From Lachnospiraceae bacterium UBA4381 (GTDB taxonomy: Bacteria > Bacillota > Clostridia > Lachnospirales > Lachnospiraceae), in the NCBI GenBank assembly GCA_002391105.1, contig DGRT01000123.1:1-13056 (forward strand): a stretch of DNA of 13,056 bases. Reading direction: 5' to 3'. Shown piece by piece: positions 7,504 through 13,056 of the stretch. The number at the start of each line of letters is the position of its first letter. Position 1 is the stretch's first letter. Below the pieces are notes generated by a model. That model ran no database searches, had not been told where the DNA came from, and was given only the letters and a program-made list of their open reading frames with translations. The position numbers were made by a program, and so were the translations under genes.

Positions 7504-7538
7504 TGGAGCTTTGTATTTATACAAGGCTCCATTTTTTA
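7504..7538 (+). terminator. Intrinsic terminator/attenuator between rpmA and obgE
   Basis: A 12-base-pair hairpin: TGGAGCTTTGTA (7504-7515), loop TTTA, TACAAGGCTCCA (7520-7531), with one G-U pair, followed directly by six T residues. This is a textbook Rho-independent terminator. It ends only 15 bases before the obgE start codon, leaving no room for a separate downstream promoter. Confidence 0.92.
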
Positions 7539-7552
7539 TAACGGAGAGAGAT

Positions 7553-8848
7553 ATGTTTGTAGATAGAGCGAAGATATACGTCAGATCTGGAAAGGGTGGA
7601 GATGGTCATGTCTCCTTCAGAAGAGAACTCTATGTTCCTAATGGCGGACCAGACGGCGGAGATGGCGGAGATGGCGGAGATGTGATCTTTGTCGTGGATA
7701 AAGGTCAGAGTACGCTTAGTGACTTCAAGAATATCAGAAAATATAAAGCCGGAGATGGCGAAGAAGGCGGAAAGAGAAAATGTCATGGTAAGAATGGAAA
7801 TGACATGATCATCAAGGTTCCGCAGGGTACTGTTATTAAGGATTTTGAAACCGGTAAGGTTATAGTCGATATGGCGGACAGAGAGGAACCTTTCACACTT
7901 CTAAAGGGAGGTCGTGGAGGTAAGGGAAATCAGCATTTTGCTACCAGTACCATGCAGGCTCCCCGATACGCCCAGCCGGGAGAGGCGGCTATAGAGAAGA
8001 CGCTTTCTCTTGAGCTTAAAATGATAGCTGATGTAGGACTTGTAGGCTTTCCGAGCGTTGGTAAGTCAACACTTTTATCCAAGGTTTCAAATGCAAAGCC
8101 TAAGATTGCGGATTATCATTTTACAACACTGTCTCCAAATCTTGGTGTGGTTAGTCTTGGTGAAGGAAGAAGCTTTGTAATGGCGGATATTCCCGGAATT
8201 ATCGAAGGTGCTGCTGAAGGTGTCGGGCTTGGCCTTGATTTCCTTAGACATATAGAAAGAACCAGAGTTCTTCTTCATATAGTGGATGCTGCTTCGGTTG
8301 AAGGCAGAGATCCAGTTGAAGATATAAAGGCCATTAATGCAGAGCTTGGTACCTACAGTAAACAACTGCTGGAAAGACCTGTTATTATTGTAGCTAATAA
8401 GCTGGATGTTCTTCCTCCTGAGGAAAGGGAAGAGGCGGTTCGTAAGATCAGAGAGGCAATGGGAGAATCAGTAAAGATCATGCCAATCTCCGCAGCAACC
8501 GGTGAAGGAGTAAAGGAGCTGCTGAACGAGGCCTATAATATGCTTCAGACAGCTCCGGATGATGTGATGGAATTTGCTCCTGAGATAAGCCTTGAAGAGT
8601 ATGCCTCAAGGACGGTTGAGCTTCCATATACAGTTAGCAGGTCAGAGGATGAAGAGGGAGTCTTTATAGTTGAGGGACCTCGTATAGAGAAGATGCTCGG
8701 CTATACGAACCTTGAGGATAACAAGGGCTTCAAATTCTTCCAGGACTTTATGGCTAAGAATGGCATTATAGATGAACTTAAAGAGCTTGGAATAGAAGAA
8801 GGCGATACTGTAAGATTATATGGTTGGGAATTTGAATATTTAGAATAA
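7553..8848 (+). CDS. obgE: Obg family ribosome-associated GTPase
   Basis: A 431-residue protein with all three Obg domains: the Gly-rich Obg fold (1-158), the GTPase domain (about 159-335) with G1 GFPSVGKS (165-172), G3 DIPG (212-215), G4 NKLD (282-285) and G5 SAATG (313-317), and a C-terminal OCT domain (about 349-431). Obg binds the 50S subunit, acts in late assembly and couples it to nucleotide and stress state. The frame stays open upstream through the terminator hairpin, but ATG 7553 is the start: it follows GGAGAGAG (7543-7550) and yields the canonical MFVDRAKIYV. A terminator lies immediately upstream, so expression probably needs read-through from the ribosomal protein operon. Confidence 0.98.
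   Translation: MFVDRAKIYVRSGKGGDGHVSFRRELYVPNGGPDGGDGGDGGDVIFVVDKGQSTLSDFKNIRKYKAGDGEEGGKRKCHGKNGNDMIIKVPQGTVIKDFETGKVIVDMADREEPFTLLKGGRGGKGNQHFATSTMQAPRYAQPGEAAIEKTLSLELKMIADVGLVGFPSVGKSTLLSKVSNAKPKIADYHFTTLSPNLGVVSLGEGRSFVMADIPGIIEGAAEGVGLGLDFLRHIERTRVLLHIVDAASVEGRDPVEDIKAINAELGTYSKQLLERPVIIVANKLDVLPPEEREEAVRKIREAMGESVKIMPISAATGEGVKELLNEAYNMLQTAPDDVMEFAPEISLEEYASRTVELPYTVSRSEDEEGVFIVEGPRIEKMLGYTNLEDNKGFKFFQDFMAKNGIIDELKELGIEEGDTVRLYGWEFEYLE
7655..7681 (+). repeat. Coding repeat: three GGCGGAGAT units in the Obg fold
   Basis: Three identical 9-base units encode GGDGGDGGD (residues 35-43), part of the glycine-rich Obg fold. The amino-acid pattern is conserved in the family; the exact DNA identity makes it a possible slippage site. 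Confidence 0.8.
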
Positions 8849-8859
8849 AGGAGACTGAG

Positions 8860-9177
8860 ATGACTACAAAAGACAGAGCGTACCTGAAAGGGCTTGCTCA
8901 GAATATTCAGCCGGTGCTTTCTCTTGGTAAATCAAGTCTGACACCGGAATTTGTTGAAGCGACCGCAGAAGCACTTAAGGCGAGAGAGCTTATAAAAATA
9001 AATGTTCTGAAGAACTGTCTGGATGATATAGGAACTCTTGCTATTACACTATCGGAGAGAACCAGATCTGAGGTGGTTCAGATCATTGGCAGAAAGATGG
9101 TTATTTATAAGAAGAATAATGAGAATCAGAAGATATTCCTGCCATCTGAAGGTGCCAAAGGGAAGACTAAGAAGTAA
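8860..9177 (+). CDS. yhbY: YhbY/YqeI-type CRM-domain RNA-binding protein
   Basis: A 105-residue protein whose first ~96 residues are one CRM domain, the RNA-binding fold of YhbY, linked in bacteria to pre-50S particles. Matching segments are the LKGLAQNIQPVLSLGK start, EALKARELIKINVLKN (residues 37-52) and the ending VVQIIGRKMVIYKK. The RNA-contacting GxxG loop usually reads GKxG; here it is GKSS (23-26), so the last Gly is replaced by Ser. The tail SEGAKGKTKK is basic. It starts 11 bases after obgE behind AAAGGAGA, so it is co-transcribed with obgE, in line with a shared job in large-subunit assembly. Confidence 0.93.
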   Translation: MTTKDRAYLKGLAQNIQPVLSLGKSSLTPEFVEATAEALKARELIKINVLKNCLDDIGTLAITLSERTRSEVVQIIGRKMVIYKKNNENQKIFLPSEGAKGKTKK

Positions 9178-9191
9178 AGGTTCCGTTTTAG

Positions 9192-9301
9192 AGAATAATT
9201 TGTTTCAGAATATTTGGTTACGGAATATTTAGTTGCAGAATAATTAGTTACAAATAAGTGGTTACAGAATAATAAATTATAGAATTAGCAGTTATAGAAG
9301 G
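9192..9301 (+). repeat. Intergenic degenerate tandem repeat array, seven ~15-base units
   Basis: The gap between yhbY and nadD is almost filled by units starting at 9192, 9207, 9222, 9237, 9252, 9266 and 9281. The rough consensus is AGAATAATTNGTTAC; examples are AGAATATTTGGTTAC and AGAATAATTAGTTAC. One unit is 14 bases. A last fragment AGAAGG (9296-9301) acts as the probable ribosome-binding site of nadD. No promoter or hairpin terminator is evident here. Confidence 0.85.
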
Positions 9302-9310
9302 TATAGATGT

Positions 9311-9931
9311 ATGGATGCTGTAAAAGATACCATAGCCATACTAGGTGGCTCCTTCAATCCTGTACATAGCGGTCATATTGAGATGGCGGTGGTGGCGCAT
9401 GCTATGTATGATACGGATATTATACTTATGCCTAACAAAACAACCTATTATAAAGAAAATACTCCTTTTGTTTCGGATGAACATAGAATTGCCATGCTGG
9501 AAGCTGCTGTATCTGATTATCCGTATATGTCTGTCAGCACTATGGAGATTGACAGGGGCGGAGTCACTCATACGATTGATACCATAAGAGTATTTAAGCA
9601 GGAGGCTCCGGATAGAACCGTTTACTTTATAATTGGTGGAGACTCTCTGGAATGGGTTGACAGATGGGTGGATGCTGATGAGCTTCTCGCCAGTACTCAT
9701 TTTCTTGCTGCTATAAGAGGAAAGACTGACAGAAGAAGGGCTATGGAAATAATAGATAGAATCAGCGCTGAACATCCTGCTTCTCATATATCCTTACTGG
9801 ATATGAAGGATATACCTATATCATCTACCGATATTAGAAACAGTATCCGTGAAGGCAGGTCGATAAGGGGACTGGTACCGCAAAAGGTTGAAGAATATAT
9901 TTATAGGAATGGATTATATCAGGGGAGATAA
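9311..9931 (+). CDS. nadD: Nicotinate-nucleotide adenylyltransferase
   Basis: A 206-residue protein that makes nicotinic acid adenine dinucleotide from nicotinate mononucleotide and ATP, a key step in NAD synthesis. The nucleotidyltransferase signature GGSFNPVHSGH (residues 12-22) with the HxGH box and the C-terminal ISSTDIRNSIREG box are both present, as is the central IGGDSLEWVDRW segment. Length is normal. The start follows a modest AGAAGG site nine bases upstream, formed by the tail of the intergenic repeat array. The order yhbY-nadD-yqeK-rsfS matches the yqeI-yqeJ-yqeK-yqeL cluster of Bacillus subtilis. Confidence 0.96.
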   Translation: MDAVKDTIAILGGSFNPVHSGHIEMAVVAHAMYDTDIILMPNKTTYYKENTPFVSDEHRIAMLEAAVSDYPYMSVSTMEIDRGGVTHTIDTIRVFKQEAPDRTVYFIIGGDSLEWVDRWVDADELLASTHFLAAIRGKTDRRRAMEIIDRISAEHPASHISLLDMKDIPISSTDIRNSIREGRSIRGLVPQKVEEYIYRNGLYQGR

Positions 9932-9975
9932 CATTTAACCGTTTACTTTGTCTTGGATTTGTAAAGGAGACTTAT

Positions 9976-10536
9976 ATGGACAGAGCAGAAATGATTAAAA
10001 AGCTTAGATCTAAACTTACTGAAAAAAGATTTGTTCACTCTATAGGAGTTGAATATACGGCAGCTACCCTTGCGTTTAAGCATGGAGCTGATGTGGAAAA
10101 GGCGCGTGTGGCAGGACTTCTTCATGACTGCGCCAAGTGTCTTCCTGCTGATGAAAAGCTTAAAAAATGTAAGAAATACGGACTTCCTATCAGTAAAGTA
10201 GAGAAGGCGAATCCGGATCTTCTTCACGGAAAGCTTGGAGCCTACTTCGCAAAGGAAAAGTATGGGGTGTCTGATAAGGAGATATTATCAGCTATAACCT
10301 ATCATACTACAGGTCATCCTGATATGTGCCTTCTGGATAAGATAATCTTTGTGGCTGATTATATAGAACCAAACAGACGTATGATCAGAGAGCTTACCGA
10401 GATCAGAAAAGAAGCCTATGAGGATCTGGATAAATGCATCATCCACATTCTGAAAAACACCCTGGAATATCTTGATACGGGAAGTGCGGTGATTGATGAT
10501 ATGACACAGAAAACCTATGAATTTTATGTGAGATGA
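9976..10536 (+). CDS. yqeK: YqeK-type HD-domain hydrolase (symmetrical Ap4A hydrolase)
   Basis: A 186-residue HD-superfamily phosphohydrolase. Metal-binding residues are visible: His21 (RFVHSIGVEYTA), His50-Asp51 (LLHDCAK), His84 (DLLHGKLGA), His110 (ITYHTTG) and Asp128 (FVADYIEPNR). These are diagnostic of YqeK, which splits diadenosine tetraphosphate into two ADP, removing a stress-linked nucleotide. It starts behind AAAGGAGA, 44 bases after nadD, as in many Firmicutes. Its stop codon lies inside a 12-base direct duplication (10529-10552). Confidence 0.94.
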   Translation: MDRAEMIKKLRSKLTEKRFVHSIGVEYTAATLAFKHGADVEKARVAGLLHDCAKCLPADEKLKKCKKYGLPISKVEKANPDLLHGKLGAYFAKEKYGVSDKEILSAITYHTTGHPDMCLLDKIIFVADYIEPNRRMIRELTEIRKEAYEDLDKCIIHILKNTLEYLDTGSAVIDDMTQKTYEFYVR

Positions 10537-10552
10537 TTTTTGAGATGATTTT
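10529..10552 (+). repeat. 12-base tandem duplication across the yqeK stop codon
   Basis: TGAGATGATTTT occurs twice head to tail (10529-10540 and 10541-10552). The first copy contains the yqeK stop TGA (10534-10536). It is identical over all 12 bases. Confidence 0.85.
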
Positions 10553-10556
10553 ATTG

Positions 10557-10650
10557 TAGAAATAGTATTTATAGATCGATATTGTTTATAGATTAATATT
10601 GGTTATTGATTGATATTGTTTATAGATACGATATTATTTATAGAAATGGA
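10557..10650 (+). repeat. Intergenic degenerate tandem repeat array, ~17-base units, upstream of rsfS
   Basis: Units begin at 10557 (15 bases), 10572, 10589, 10606 (17 each) and 10623 (18), with a partial unit at 10641. Examples are TAGATCGATATTGTTTA, TAGATTAATATTGGTTA and TTGATTGATATTGTTTA. The partial unit contains the GGAG ribosome-binding site of rsfS (10648-10651). The core AGAtTAATATTgGTTA resembles the units of the 9192 array. Confidence 0.85.
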
Positions 10651-10656
10651 GATACC

Positions 10657-11001
10657 ATGGAAAAAGCTGATGTAATGGTTAAATGTGCCGTTGATGCTCT
10701 TCTGGATAAGATGGCACATGATGTTATAACACTGAAGGTTGGTGAGGTTGCAGTTATAACGGACTTCTTTGTTGTGGCAACTGCAAACAGTGTCTCTCAG
10801 CTTGATGCCATGATAGATGGTGTCGAAGAGGCAATGAGAGAATCTGACTACACATTGATTACCAGAGAGGGTAGATCTCAGTCCGGCTGGGTGCTGCTTG
10901 ATTATGGTGAGATCGTTATACATTTATTTACAAAAGAGATGAGAGATTTTTATAATCTGGACGGAACCTGGAGGGATGCTCCCAAGCAGGTTTATTCATA
11001 A
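10657..11001 (+). CDS. rsfS: Ribosomal silencing factor RsfS
   Basis: A 114-residue protein of the RsfS/Iojap family. It has the typical ITDFFVVATANSVSQL (residues 34-49) and SGWVLLDYGEIVIHLF (75-90) segments and the RDFYNLDGTW ending. RsfS binds ribosomal protein L14 on the 50S subunit and blocks joining with the 30S, saving energy when nutrients are short. The start is ATG 10657, five bases after GGAG; the frame is open upstream but that part lies in the repeat array and is not protein-like. The stop sits in a 14-base duplication. It closes the conserved obgE-to-rsfS block. Confidence 0.95.
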   Translation: MEKADVMVKCAVDALLDKMAHDVITLKVGEVAVITDFFVVATANSVSQLDAMIDGVEEAMRESDYTLITREGRSQSGWVLLDYGEIVIHLFTKEMRDFYNLDGTWRDAPKQVYS

Positions 11002-11016
11002 AGGTTTATTCATAAA
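10989..11016 (+). repeat. 14-base tandem duplication across the rsfS stop codon
   Basis: GGTTTATTCATAAA occurs twice head to tail (10989-11002 and 11003-11016), identical over 14 bases. The first copy contains the rsfS stop TAA (10999-11001); the second repeats the same last codons and stop. Confidence 0.9.
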
Positions 11017-11020
11017 TTGA

Positions 11021-11050
11021 TTGCTTGATTTATATTTTATGTAGTATAAT
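11021..11050 (+). promoter_or_regulatory. Probable promoter of the histidine operon
   Basis: TTGCTT (11021-11026) and a perfect TATAAT (11045-11050) are separated by 18 bases, in an AT-rich stretch after rsfS. Transcription would start near 11057, giving an untranslated leader of about 118 bases before the GTG start at 11175. Confidence 0.65.
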
Positions 11051-11056
11051 GATACC

Positions 11057-11174
11057 TTGTTGTTACTATTCAAAGCTTATGCAACATAACAAAAACAACT
11101 GTTTGCAGTTTGTTTTTGTATTCTGAGTTACCTTGAATAGCAACACCTTGCTTTATTTATCAGGAGGTGGCTTA
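11057..11174 (+). ncRNA. Structured 5' leader of the histidine operon (candidate cis-regulatory RNA)
   Basis: Two nested inverted repeats are visible. The outer one pairs CTATTCAA (11066-11073) with TTGAATAG (11133-11140), extended by TGTT/AACA after one mismatch. The inner one pairs 11089-11101 with 11106-11119, giving 13 base pairs, one bulged T and a TTTG loop. CACCTT (11144-11149) can pair with GAGGTG (11164-11169), covering the ribosome-binding site of the next gene. ACCTTG occurs three times (11054, 11130, 11145). No T-box or other known riboswitch core was recognised. Confidence 0.45.
11162..11167 (+). promoter_or_regulatory. Ribosome-binding site deciding the GTG start of the unknown gene
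   Basis: A perfect AGGAGG lies seven bases before GTG 11175. The frame extends up to TTG 11133, but that part overlaps the leader stem and has no site of its own. Confidence 0.7.
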
Positions 11175-11513
11175 GTGTTTAGAGTGGTTAATGAATATAT
11201 GGCAAAGCTCAGTATTATTACAGATGACTCGGTTAAGGCCTCTATGGATGAATATTTATCGAAGTGTGAGCTTGTAGATAATTATTGTATAAATATAAAC
11301 TTCAACAGATATATAGTTGATATAAGGATGAAAAAGTACAGCGTTGACAATGCAGACAAGCTGTTTCGCGAATTTGTAAGTGCTACCGCATATCCTTATT
11401 CACATATTTCTGTCAGATATAATGAGGATGTGAGAGTAAGATACAGACTCTGTACCTGTAAAGAGAATAAAGAGGGAGTCTATATGGATGTTATCATATC
11501 CGGTTTAAAGTAA
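11175..11513 (+). CDS. Unrecognised 112-residue protein, first gene of the histidine operon
   Basis: I do not recognise this protein. From the GTG start it is 112 residues (MFRVVNEYMAKLSI...), with no signal peptide or membrane segment, so it is probably cytosolic. It has mixed helix/strand character: an N-terminal helix-like part with charged residues (about 18-32), a strand-like INFNRYIVDIRMKKY (41-55), a helix-like DKLFREFVSATA (61-72), and a closing strand pair with ISVRYNEDVRVRYRL and VYMDVIIS. Cys residues at 31, 38, 93 and 95 do not form a clear metal site. It has a perfect ribosome-binding site, its codon use resembles its neighbours, and it ends 18 bases before hisZ, so it is very likely real and co-transcribed with hisZ and hisG. 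A role in control of histidine synthesis is a guess from position only. Confidence 0.75.
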   Translation: MFRVVNEYMAKLSIITDDSVKASMDEYLSKCELVDNYCININFNRYIVDIRMKKYSVDNADKLFREFVSATAYPYSHISVRYNEDVRVRYRLCTCKENKEGVYMDVIISGLK

Positions 11514-11518
11514 TATTT

Positions 11519-11523
11519 AGGAG
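11519..11523 (+). promoter_or_regulatory. Ribosome-binding site deciding the TTG start of hisZ
   Basis: AGGAG lies eight bases before TTG 11532 and twenty bases before the first ATG (11544). The TTG start is therefore preferred, although the conserved protein begins around that ATG (MLSTPEGIRDV). Confidence 0.6.
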
Positions 11524-11531
11524 AAAAAATT

Positions 11532-12791
11532 TTGAGAGAAACTATGTTATCCACTCCGGAAGGAATACGTGATGTATATGGTCTGGAGTGCGAAAGAAAG
11601 CATTTCTGTATTGCCAGTATGCAGAAGGTTCTTCATCTTTATGGTTATAAGGATATAGAAACCCCAACCTTTGAATACTTTGGCATATTCAATTCTGATA
11701 AGGGCAGCGCACCTTCAAATGAAATGTATAAATTCTTTGATCGTGACAATAATACCCTGGTCCTTAGACCTGATTTTACCCCAAGTGTTGCAAGATGTGT
11801 TGCAAAGTATTTTGCAGAAGAGGAGCTTCCCATAAGACTCTGTTATCAGGGCAAAACCTTTGCCAGCATGAAGCTGCATCAGGGCAAGCTTTCTGAGATA
11901 ACACAGCTTGGAAGTGAGCTTATAAATGATGACAGCTCTGCTGCTGATGCGGAGACCATTGCCTGTGTCATAGATTGTCTTCTTGCCAGCGGACTTACGA
12001 AGTTTCAGATAGAGATCGGCGAGGTTGATTTCTTCAAGGGACTTCTTGAGGATGCAGGGCTTGATGCACAGACAGAGGAAAGAATAAAGGATTATATACA
12101 GATAAAGAACTTCTTTGGTCTTACTGAATATATTTCTTCTCTGGATATACCGGAAAGTGTAAGACATAATCTGGATAATCTTTCAGGTCTTTTCGGTGGT
12201 GTAGATGTTCTGGACAGAGCTCTTGAGATGACTGAGAATCCTCGCACCAGAGAGGCACTGGACAGACTCCGTAAGGTATATAAAGCGCTTTCCTACTATG
12301 AGTATGAGAAGTATATAAGCTTTGATCTGTCAATGATCAATGGCTATGATTATTATACAGGAATAGTTTTCAGCGGTTATACCTATGAAACCGGAAATCC
12401 GATAGTAAAGGGTGGAAGATATAATACACTTCTGAAGCAGTTTGGCAAGGACGCTCCGTCTATTGGATTTTCTGTATATGTGGATGAGCTGATGAACAGT
12501 CTTATAAGACAGGATATTCCTTATGAGAAGAAAACTGATGCTGCTCTTATCGTCTATGTTATAGAGCACCAGGACAGTGCGCTGAGACTTGCCAAGAGAC
12601 TCAGGGATAAGGGTGTTGTTGCGCAGCTTATCAGAAAATCAAAGAGACATGATACAGAAGAATATATGGATTATGCAGATAAATATGATGCCGGCAAGGT
12701 ATATATACTTCTGGATGAAAAAAATGTACGCATCATCAGTGCTGACAGAAGTGTTGATGAAGAACGCAGTATAGAGTCTCTTGAATATTAG
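11532..12791 (+). CDS. hisZ: ATP phosphoribosyltransferase regulatory subunit HisZ
   Basis: A 419-residue protein related to histidyl-tRNA synthetase that lacks aminoacylation and instead activates the short-form HisG, encoding the first step of histidine synthesis. Class II synthetase-like motifs are visible: TPEGIRDVYG (8-17), LVLRPDFTPSVAR (76-88), LCYQGKTFASMKLHQGKLSEITQLGSELI (103-131), FDLSMINGYDYYTGIVF (264-280) and GGRYNTLLKQFG (294-305). The synthetase motif-2 Arg-rich loop is replaced (CYQGKTF), and hisG follows by nine bases, both favouring HisZ over HisS. Residues ~336-419 form an extra alpha/beta C-terminal part with some likeness to an anticodon-binding domain; many HisZ proteins are shorter. 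The start codon is probably TTG. Confidence 0.9.
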   Translation: MRETMLSTPEGIRDVYGLECERKHFCIASMQKVLHLYGYKDIETPTFEYFGIFNSDKGSAPSNEMYKFFDRDNNTLVLRPDFTPSVARCVAKYFAEEELPIRLCYQGKTFASMKLHQGKLSEITQLGSELINDDSSAADAETIACVIDCLLASGLTKFQIEIGEVDFFKGLLEDAGLDAQTEERIKDYIQIKNFFGLTEYISSLDIPESVRHNLDNLSGLFGGVDVLDRALEMTENPRTREALDRLRKVYKALSYYEYEKYISFDLSMINGYDYYTGIVFSGYTYETGNPIVKGGRYNTLLKQFGKDAPSIGFSVYVDELMNSLIRQDIPYEKKTDAALIVYVIEHQDSALRLAKRLRDKGVVAQLIRKSKRHDTEEYMDYADKYDAGKVYILLDEKNVRIISADRSVDEERSIESLEY

Positions 12792-12800
12792 GAGGAAATA

Positions 12801-13056
12801 ATGAGATATCTTACATTTGCTCTGGCGAAGGGAAGACTTGCAAAGGAAACCCTTAAGCTGCTGGAGAAGATTGGTATAACCTGTGATGAGATAAATGATC
12901 CCAAAACCAGGAAGCTGATATTTCAGAATGATGAGCTGGGATACAGATTCTTTCTTGCCAAGCCGAGTGATGTGCCTACTTATGTGGAATATGGTGTTGC
13001 TGATATAGGCGTTGTCGGAAGAGATACACTTCTTGAAGAAGGAAGAAATCTGTATG
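12801..13056 (+). CDS. hisG: ATP phosphoribosyltransferase catalytic subunit HisG, short form (3' end outside window)
   Basis: The first 85 residues of HisG, cut by the window end. It joins ATP and phosphoribosyl pyrophosphate to start histidine synthesis. The N-terminal LTFALAKGRLAKETLKLLEK and the DVPTYVEYGVADIGVVGRD segment (57-75) are characteristic. Pairing with hisZ just upstream shows it is the short form, which needs HisZ for activity and histidine feedback. The start follows TTAGGAGG (12788-12795) that overlaps the hisZ stop. The rest of the his operon probably lies to the right. Confidence 0.95.
   Translation, partial: MRYLTFALAKGRLAKETLKLLEKIGITCDEINDPKTRKLIFQNDELGYRFFLAKPSDVPTYVEYGVADIGVVGRDTLLEEGRNLY

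Noticed and set aside
7511..7552. N-terminal extension of Obg from the open frame at 7511
   Set aside because: The extension is the translated terminator hairpin; the canonical Obg N-terminus and a good ribosome-binding site are at 7553.
9192..9301. CRISPR array
   Set aside because: The units are contiguous 15-base repeats with no unique spacers, and there are no cas genes.
11079..11126. Histidine attenuator leader peptide (15-residue frame MQHNKNNC...)
   Set aside because: It contains only one His codon, has no ribosome-binding site, and merely runs along the inner stem arms. Classical attenuation needs a run of His codons.
11057..11174. T-box leader for histidine genes
   Set aside because: T-box leaders carry a conserved AGGGTGGNACCGCG-type core before a terminator; no such core or terminator/antiterminator pair is present here.

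Overview
The window looks like a low-GC Firmicute chromosome, most likely a Lachnospiraceae-type Clostridia. The evidence is the AT-rich codon use, strong AGGAGG ribosome-binding sites, a Firmicute-type L27 with a cleavable N-terminus next to its protease Prp, the gene order rplU-prp-rpmA-obg-yhbY-nadD-yqeK-rsfS, and a HisZ + short HisG histidine system. All genes read on the + strand. No tRNA, rRNA, CRISPR, insertion sequence or phage gene was seen, and no stretch longer than 300 bases lacks a gene.

Left part (1-6378), envelope and accessory genes: the 3' end of a secreted protein with aromatic cell-wall/glucan-binding repeats; a small nitroreductase; two zinc-ribbon single-pass membrane proteins (one with a large acidic Tyr/Asp-rich outer region that looks propeller-like, one with a C-terminal YARHG domain); and a lipoprotein that fuses an N-acetylmuramoyl-L-alanine amidase to a serine beta-lactamase/PBP-like domain. 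The second zinc-ribbon gene and the amidase gene are 13 bases apart and probably co-transcribed. Together they suggest a cell-wall sensing or remodelling group, but that is inference.

Middle part (6379-11001), a conserved translation/GTPase block: a near-consensus promoter and probable L21 leader precede rplU-prp-rpmA. An intrinsic terminator then sits only 15 bases before the obgE start, so obgE probably depends on read-through. yhbY, nadD, yqeK and rsfS follow. Three of the gaps in this block (after yhbY, after yqeK, after rsfS) contain short degenerate tandem repeats of 12-18 bases, some running across stop codons or into ribosome-binding sites.

Right part (11002-13056), start of a histidine operon: a promoter, a leader of about 118 bases with nested inverted repeats, an unrecognised 112-aa gene with a GTG start, hisZ (TTG start), and the first 85 codons of hisG, cut by the window edge.

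The points most worth a second look are the two related intergenic repeat arrays, the amidase/beta-lactamase-fold fusion with its zinc-ribbon neighbours, and the structured leader with its unknown first gene at the head of the histidine operon.
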